Positions 32,673-37,094 of a DNA stretch of 37,094 bases are shown piece by piece (position 1 is the first letter of the stretch; each line of letters starts with the position of its first letter). The notes below the pieces were generated by a model. It was given only the letters and a program-made list of their open reading frames with translations. It ran no database searches and had not been told where the DNA came from. Origin of the DNA: an uncultured Bacteroidales bacterium. GTDB lineage: Bacteria; Bacteroidota; Bacteroidia; Bacteroidales; Paludibacteraceae. The DNA is taken from positions 1 to 37,094 of the forward strand of contig CAMOJP010000012.1 in the NCBI GenBank assembly GCA_946617165.1, written 5' to 3'. Position numbers and translations under genes: made by a program.

Positions 32673-33898
32673 AATATATCCAAATCGATATGGACGCCAA
32701 GAGTCTCCCGCAGACAATGCCTGTAGGTGCGCTTGGCTGTGACATGATACGCGGCAATGCGGCGTATCAATGGGAGTACGATGCGCACTGGCTTCATGAT
32801 CACCGAAATATTCAGTTAAGCGGAGATTTGTTGAATGCAGGTGGTTTGCAGTATGGCTCGGGACGTTTGTTCGGTTTCCTGCAGGACGCCATGCCGGATA
32901 GATGGGGCAGGAGACTGATTGACAAGCGCGAGCGACTGTTGGCATCGCAAGAAGGAAGAGTCGTGCGACGCCTGACGGATATTGATTACCTTACGCAGAT
33001 TGATGATACGACCCGCATGGGAGCTTTGCGCTTACGCGAAGGAGAGCAATTATTAGGAACTCAGTTTGCCGATACGCCTGTTCCGCCTTTGGCTCATCTT
33101 CGAGAATTCGTGGACATGGCGCAGATGTATGAGCGACAGGATGAACAAGGCGGCGCAATTCGTGAGGAATGGCTGTTGAATTTGTATAAGCAGGGTTCCT
33201 CTTTAGGAGGTGCGCGTCCAAAAGCTAACGTGCGAGATACGGATGGGGCCTTGTGGATTGCTAAAATTCCTTCCGTCAACGACGATTATGATGTGGCGTT
33301 ATGGGAGTTTTGGGCGCATAAGATGGCGCGTGTAGCAGGGATAGAAGTGCCGGAGATGCGATTGCTAACACTCCCGGGTCAGAAGTACCATACCCTGTTA
33401 TCCAAGCGCTTCGACAGAGACGGAGAGCAACGCATTCATTTCGCATCTGCAATGACGCTTTGCGGATTGCAAGACGGGGCGGATGCAACAACCGGGAATG
33501 GTTATTTGGATATAGTCGATGTGATTGTGGGGAATGCAGGGTTTGCAGATCCGCAGAGCGCGCTGGAGCAGTTATACCGGCGTGTGGCGTTCTCTATATG
33601 TATCCGCAACCACGATGACCATTTTCGTAATCACGGCTTTTTGTTAACAGAAAAAGGGTGGATATGGTCTCCTGCTTATGATCTTAATCCGTCCGATTTT
33701 AACACACAAAGCCTGCTTGTCTCGCGCGACAGTAACGATTCCTCTTTAGAGGTGCTGTCGGCTGCAGCATCCGATTATTTGCTCAGTGCTACCCAAGCCG
33801 AGCGGATTCTTAACGAGGTGCGCGCTGCGATGACCAATGTCCGCCGAATTGCCGGTCAATGTGGCATCTCCGATCAAGAAATGGCGCGGTTCTTCTAA
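32669..33898 (+). CDS. hipA: HipA-family kinase toxin (module 1)
   Basis: The 409-residue protein has an N-terminal HipA_N part with RLFGFLQDAMPDRWGRRLID, the Gly-rich activation segment SSLGGARPKANV (about 176-188), and the catalytic region ICIRNHDDHFRNHGFLL (about 311-327) with WSPAYDLNPS (about 333-342) for metal binding. HipA kinases phosphorylate targets such as aminoacyl-tRNA synthetases and induce dormancy; the target here is unknown. All kinase motifs are intact, so it is probably active. It is followed by a terminator hairpin. Confidence 0.9.
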   Translation: MKYIQIDMDAKSLPQTMPVGALGCDMIRGNAAYQWEYDAHWLHDHRNIQLSGDLLNAGGLQYGSGRLFGFLQDAMPDRWGRRLIDKRERLLASQEGRVVRRLTDIDYLTQIDDTTRMGALRLREGEQLLGTQFADTPVPPLAHLREFVDMAQMYERQDEQGGAIREEWLLNLYKQGSSLGGARPKANVRDTDGALWIAKIPSVNDDYDVALWEFWAHKMARVAGIEVPEMRLLTLPGQKYHTLLSKRFDRDGEQRIHFASAMTLCGLQDGADATTGNGYLDIVDVIVGNAGFADPQSALEQLYRRVAFSICIRNHDDHFRNHGFLLTEKGWIWSPAYDLNPSDFNTQSLLVSRDSNDSSLEVLSAAASDYLLSATQAERILNEVRAAMTNVRRIAGQCGISDQEMARFF

Positions 33899-33911
33899 CC
33901 TCTAACCCTAT

Positions 33912-33950
33912 ACACAAATAAATCGCATTTTGCTGCGATTTTTTTGTGTC
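33912..33950 (+). terminator. Strong hairpin terminator after the first hipA
   Basis: A 16-bp stem with one mismatch: ACACAAATAAATCGCA (33912-33927) against TGCGATTTTTTTGTGT (33934-33949), loop TTTTGC. The inner eight pairs equal those of the hairpin at 32208-32229. Confidence 0.8.
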
Positions 33951-33955
33951 CAATC

Positions 33956-33987
33956 CTTGCATAATTCAAAAAAAAGCAGTACTTTTG
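33956..33987 (+). promoter_or_regulatory. Promoter of the second hipBA module
   Basis: CTTG (33956-33959, one mismatch from TTTG), 20 nt, TACTTTTG (33980-33987), then CAGCGGATT. The leader is about 70 nt. Confidence 0.7.
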
Positions 33988-34060
33988 CAGCGGATTGAAT
34001 AATATACTATTTATTAGTTGTATAAAACGACGATAAGAGATATAATAATATCTGTAACAA

Positions 34061-34381
34061 ATGTATGAATTTGAGCAAATATCATCTGTAGAATTGATGG
34101 CGCAATTGGCACAACGATTACAGAGTCGCCGATTGGAGAAAGGCTTGTCTCGGCGGGCATTGGCGGACTTGTCCGGTGTGCCGGCGCCAACTATCGCGCG
34201 ATTTGAGCAGCATTATGCGATATCGATGCGTCAGTATGTGGATTTGGCGCTCGCGTTAGGATATACCGACCAGTTAACAATGCTCATGAAGGAGCCGATT
34301 TATAAGACGATGGAGGAATTGGAGACCATACGGCAAAATAAGGGTAGAAAACGAGGCAGGAATGAAGGTACTAAGGGATGA
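34061..34381 (+). CDS. hipB: HipB-like antitoxin, HTH family (module 2)
   Basis: The 106-residue protein has an HTH domain at about 13-70 (LAQRLQSRRLEKGLSRRALADLSGVPAPTIARFEQH). It differs markedly from the first antitoxin, so the two modules are not a recent duplication. The last 16 residues (RQNKGRKRGRNEGTKG) are coded by a purine-rich repeat-like tract. ATG of hipA overlaps its stop by 4 bp. It is the expected repressor of its own promoter. Confidence 0.82.
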   Translation: MYEFEQISSVELMAQLAQRLQSRRLEKGLSRRALADLSGVPAPTIARFEQHYAISMRQYVDLALALGYTDQLTMLMKEPIYKTMEELETIRQNKGRKRGRNEGTKG

Positions 34382-35502
34382 GTGAGTTAAGGAACATAAA
34401 TAAACTAAATGTGAAATACCACGGTCAAATGGTAGGCTCGCTGATGATGTCGCCGGATAATGAGACGGCAGTGTTTTGCTATGATGACGAATGGCTGGCA
34501 ACAGGTTTTTCGATCTCTCCGTTGGAACTTCCATTGGAGAGGAAATTGTTTATTGCGCCCCGCACTCCCTTCTATGGTAATTTCGGTATTTTCGAGGATA
34601 GTCTTCCGGATGGATATGGGCGGTATCTCTTAAACCGTATCCTGAAGAAAGAAGGTATAGATGATTTCAACCTTACGCCCTTGCAACGTTTGGCTATAGT
34701 CGGTTCTGCCGGTATGGGCGCACTATGTTACGAACCGGCGCAAGGTCTGATTAAGGATGCTATTCTTCCTGAATTGGATGAACTGCAGCAGTTGGCATTG
34801 GATGTGCTCTCGGAGAAACAGACGGAAGGGGCAGACGTGCTCTATTTTAACAGTGGTAACTCCGGCGGTTGCCGACCCAAGTGTCTGATGCGCGAGGATG
34901 GTAAGGACTGGTTGGTGAAATTCCGCCATACGTATGATCCTATGGATATAGGTAAGCAAGAGTACCGATATATGATGCTGGCGGAGCGATGCGGAATCGA
35001 GATTCCCGAGTGTCGGCTGATAAAGGGGAAGTATTTCGCCTCCCGGCGTTTTGATATAGCTGCGAATGGAGAGCGTCTCCATGTTGCTACAGCTGCGGCT
35101 ATATTGTCAGAATCCATTAATCCTCCTCGAGCGGATTATAAGACCTTGCTGAGTTTGACCGGCTGGTTGACGCAATCCCCCGGGCAAGTGGAGCAGATGT
35201 TTCGCAGAATGGTATTCAATGTATTGATACAGAACAAGGATGACCATGCTAAGAACTTCTCCTTCGTCTGGCAGAACGGAACCTGGTGTTTGGCTCCTGC
35301 TTACGATCTTCTTCCTTACCCGGAAGGCTATCATGGCCAGCATGCTACGTCCGTGATGGGCAAAGGACTTCCGAACGAGGAAGACATGATTGCAGCCGGC
35401 GAAACGATACGTATCCCCGCGCGCCGCGCACGCTTAATAATAGAGGAGATAAAAACAAAGATAACAGATTCATCTAACCCCTTAACCCCTCTAACCCCCT
35501 AA
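34378..35502 (+). CDS. hipA: HipA-family kinase toxin (module 2)
   Basis: The 374-residue protein has HipA_N-type GIFEDSLPDGYGRYLLNRIL, the activation segment GNSGGCRPKCLM (about 158-170), the catalytic NVLIQNKDDHAKNFSF (about 280-296) and APAYDLLP (about 305-312). KDDHAKN is closer to the classical HipA signature than that of module 1. All key residues are present. The stop codon and the last residues (SNPLTPLTP) are coded by CTAACCCC repeats, so length changes there would alter the C-terminus. The gene is followed by an 18-bp gap to the next. Confidence 0.9.
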   Translation: MSELRNINKLNVKYHGQMVGSLMMSPDNETAVFCYDDEWLATGFSISPLELPLERKLFIAPRTPFYGNFGIFEDSLPDGYGRYLLNRILKKEGIDDFNLTPLQRLAIVGSAGMGALCYEPAQGLIKDAILPELDELQQLALDVLSEKQTEGADVLYFNSGNSGGCRPKCLMREDGKDWLVKFRHTYDPMDIGKQEYRYMMLAERCGIEIPECRLIKGKYFASRRFDIAANGERLHVATAAAILSESINPPRADYKTLLSLTGWLTQSPGQVEQMFRRMVFNVLIQNKDDHAKNFSFVWQNGTWCLAPAYDLLPYPEGYHGQHATSVMGKGLPNEEDMIAAGETIRIPARRARLIIEEIKTKITDSSNPLTPLTP

Positions 35503-35520
35503 CCCCCTAACCCCCAACCC
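35474..35520 (+). repeat. Telomere-like CTAACCCC tandem repeat
   Basis: Units CTAACCCC (35474), TTAACCCC (35482), T, CTAACCCC (35491), CTAACCCC (35499), CTAACCCC (35507), then CAACCC up to the next ATG at 35521. It contains the hipA2 stop codon and the entire space before the downstream gene. Confidence 0.9.
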
Positions 35521-36672
35521 ATGCTCCTATCTGACCACATATTTACGCCTAATCTGCGCTACGAAGCGCATCAGATGATTTACACCAAGGCGGGAGACGA
35601 GCCAATCGTGCTGACCGGTGTTCTTGGAGCAGCCGTGCTGGCGGCGTTGCTCGTTGATACAGATGAGGGCAACGCGCGCGGCATAGCTATCGATACGGAT
35701 GACGAGCGTCAGGCTTGGATTGTCCAATACGAACGCGAAGTAAGGCGCGACGACTGGGGATATCTTCACGCCGAGGTAGAGCAACTGAGCGACTCCTATG
35801 TTCAGTTGGCTTCCGGCGAGGTGCAACTTTCGGATATCTGTCCGAATATTCGGCTGCATGACTTGGCGCTGCAGTTGCTGGATATGTATATGAATCACCT
35901 TGTTCGCGAGACTTTTGGTGCGCATATCTGGGAGGCGGTGCCATGGCGCATGCCGTTTGCCCAATGGCTATGGGACGCCTCGCAGGTGGAGGGGCGGCGG
36001 CAAACCTTCCTTCATACCGACTGGACGCATGCTCCGCAGGTCTATGCCTTAGCCGAGTCAATAGACGAGGATAGTTCGCGCTCTTGGACGTTTGAGGGCG
36101 AACAGGCGGCAGACCTCATGGAGCAGTATGTACAATGGTTAGACGAGCAGTATGCGCTTATGAAGGGCGAACAGCCCGGAACGAAAATCACTCAAGCTGA
36201 CCGCAATTTCATCTTCGAGCAAGAGAGCAATTGGGCTTTCTTGTCCGAAGCCGTTGCGTCATTAGACTCGTCAGCGCTGAAAGAGTGGCAGCAGTGGAAG
36301 GACGCCTGGACTAAGTATATTCAGGTCCGCCTTAAACCGCAGCAAGACATTCGTTTCTGGGAGGACGAAGTGCCTGAGCATGTGCAATCCCGCCTGCTTG
36401 ATTATCTCCGCGAACAGGAGAGCAAGAAGAACCATTTCTACGCGCTGACCGCTACTATATATGCCTTGCGTCAGACCGGCTATATCCGCCGTAAACTGAC
36501 TGATAGCGCTATGCGGACATGGCTCAGCGACCATCTAACTATTGATTATACCTTGCGCCCCAACGCCTCGCAGTTCCAGCGTGCCATGAAGGAGCATGGT
36601 CGTTACACGCCGGAAGTGCGAAAGGCTGCTTTTTACCTAAAAGCGCTGGGTTTCCCGCCACTGAGAACTTAA
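35521..36672 (+). CDS. Unrecognised 383-residue protein following the second hipBA module
   Basis: I do not recognise a family. The protein has no signal peptide. A short hydrophobic stretch (VLTGVLGAAVLAALLV, about 31-46) could be a buried helix. The rest is acidic, rich in Trp, Gln and Glu and predicted largely helical, with repeated patterns such as LMEQYVQWLDEQYALMK and WQQWKDAWTKYI. The end (NASQFQRAMKEHGRYTPEVRKAAFYLKAL) is a basic helical segment. It begins directly after the CTAACCCC repeat in the same operon as hipB2 and hipA2, so a third component or an accessory to the kinase is plausible but unproven. ATG at 35521 is the first start in frame. Confidence 0.7.
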   Translation: MLLSDHIFTPNLRYEAHQMIYTKAGDEPIVLTGVLGAAVLAALLVDTDEGNARGIAIDTDDERQAWIVQYEREVRRDDWGYLHAEVEQLSDSYVQLASGEVQLSDICPNIRLHDLALQLLDMYMNHLVRETFGAHIWEAVPWRMPFAQWLWDASQVEGRRQTFLHTDWTHAPQVYALAESIDEDSSRSWTFEGEQAADLMEQYVQWLDEQYALMKGEQPGTKITQADRNFIFEQESNWAFLSEAVASLDSSALKEWQQWKDAWTKYIQVRLKPQQDIRFWEDEVPEHVQSRLLDYLREQESKKNHFYALTATIYALRQTGYIRRKLTDSAMRTWLSDHLTIDYTLRPNASQFQRAMKEHGRYTPEVRKAAFYLKALGFPPLRT

Positions 36673-37094
36673 GTATTCCTCAAAAGGCAAGTCCGAATAA
36701 AGGCGTCTAAACGAAGATAGATTTTGCGTTTGTTCGTTTTAGGATCGAAAGGTGCTTCTTTTTCTGGATGTTTGAGTTGTGCATTGTATCTGTCCGTCCA
36801 ATATTTTAGAGCCGCTATTTCCTCTTGAGTGGGCGTAGCTCCATTATGTTCTTTGGCGTACGCCTCCGGCTTGGAAGGAAGAAGGATACGTTTTGTCTCG
36901 GCGCAGGCCTGTTTGAAAAGAAGTTGGTGTTCCAGTTCTTTGCCTTTAGCCGGTTTTTTCTTCCAGTTTCGAGGATTACAGATTTTGTACGATTCGGGTT
37001 TAGACATACCTTTAATTCGACCATTGTCGTCTCGATAGATTTTGCGACGAAAAATTGTCCCGTCATTAGTGAAAGCTCCGTGCAATTCGCGCAC
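36669..37094 (-). CDS. Partial hypothetical protein (5' end beyond the right edge)
   Basis: 141 residues are visible. The frame is open to the window edge, and the track's first codon is GTG at the very end, so the true start probably lies outside. The sequence (RELHGAFTNDGTIFRRKIYR, then CNPRNWKKKPAKGKELEHQLL, EEIAALKYWTDRYNAQLK and DPKTNKRKIYLRLDAFIRTCL) is basic, without membrane segments, and resembles small conserved Bacteroidales hypothetical proteins that I cannot name. The repeated TNKRKIYLRLD-like and FRRKIYRDDNGR segments suggest nucleic-acid or protein binding only in a general sense. Its stop overlaps the stop of the convergent gene by 4 bp. Confidence 0.6.
   Translation of the reverse strand: MRELHGAFTNDGTIFRRKIYRDDNGRIKGMSKPESYKICNPRNWKKKPAKGKELEHQLLFKQACAETKRILLPSKPEAYAKEHNGATPTQEEIAALKYWTDRYNAQLKHPEKEAPFDPKTNKRKIYLRLDAFIRTCLLRNT

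Noticed and set aside
32355-35502. HipBST three-component system
   Set aside because: Both kinases are full length with their own N-terminal HipA part, so these are two classical two-gene modules rather than hipB-hipS-hipT.
35474-35520. True telomere or linear replicon end
   Set aside because: The repeat is only five units long, internal, and flanked by genes on both sides; a simple tandem repeat explains it.

Overview
The window comes from a member of the Bacteroidota, most likely an uncultured gut or rumen Bacteroidales. The main evidence is eight promoters of the Bacteroidales type (TTTG, 19-20 nt, TAnnTTTG), no obvious Shine-Dalgarno sequences, and families typical of this phylum: DUF6175, DUF4105/Lnb, OstA-like protein, DUF3417-containing glycogen phosphorylase and small MKRKKY-type peptides. 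No rRNA, tRNA, CRISPR array or insertion sequence was recognised. No gene-free stretch exceeds 300 bases; the longest are positions 1-196, 23726-23933 and 30724-30991.

Layout. (1) 164-2129, minus strand: a short RNase R-like exonuclease followed by a small outer-membrane barrel. (2) 2247-10862, plus strand: glycogen phosphorylase, then six small exported proteins. These are a collagen-like Gly-X-Y protein, a protein with a FlgT-C-like tail, a DUF6175 protein, an unknown, an LPP20-like protein and an LPP20-like lipoprotein. The run ends at a clear hairpin terminator. (3) 11064-12959, plus: a TPM-domain membrane protein with zinc ribbons, paired with LemA. (4) 22361-12956, minus: a tightly packed eight-gene operon, ribD - PPIase-like lipoprotein - surA - ostA-like - OM barrel - dnaG - radical SAM - glycosyltransferase. 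(5) 22381-23725, plus: prmC and recX. (6) 23934-30723, plus: a 2209-residue surface protein with InlB-type repeats and a sorting-signal-like C-terminus, then a 38-residue peptide. (7) 30992-32200, plus: a DUF4105/Lnb-type membrane protein. (8) 32355-36672, plus: two complete hipB-hipA toxin-antitoxin modules in tandem, each with its own promoter, followed by an unrecognised 383-residue gene. (9) 36669 to the right edge, minus: a partial hypothetical gene.

How the genes work together. Much of the window serves the cell envelope. SurA and its lipoprotein partner handle outer-membrane proteins in the periplasm, the OstA-like protein belongs to the LPS-transport bridge family, and several barrels and lipoproteins are their likely clients. 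The six-gene exported cassette after glgP looks like an envelope assembly built on LPP20/FlgT-type domains without any flagellar genes, and is one of the two best candidates for an undescribed system. The other is the hipBA-hipBA-unknown island, where a telomere-like CTAACCCC repeat forms the end of the second hipA and runs up to the start codon of the unknown gene.

Two window-wide patterns stand out. The promoters share conserved sequence downstream of the -7 box (CAGCG or CGC), which puts the start codons of prmC and rnr within a few bases of the predicted transcription start. Degenerate short-period repeats also occur both between genes and inside linkers or tails of otherwise conserved proteins (dnaG, recX, glycosyltransferase, hipB2, hipA2).
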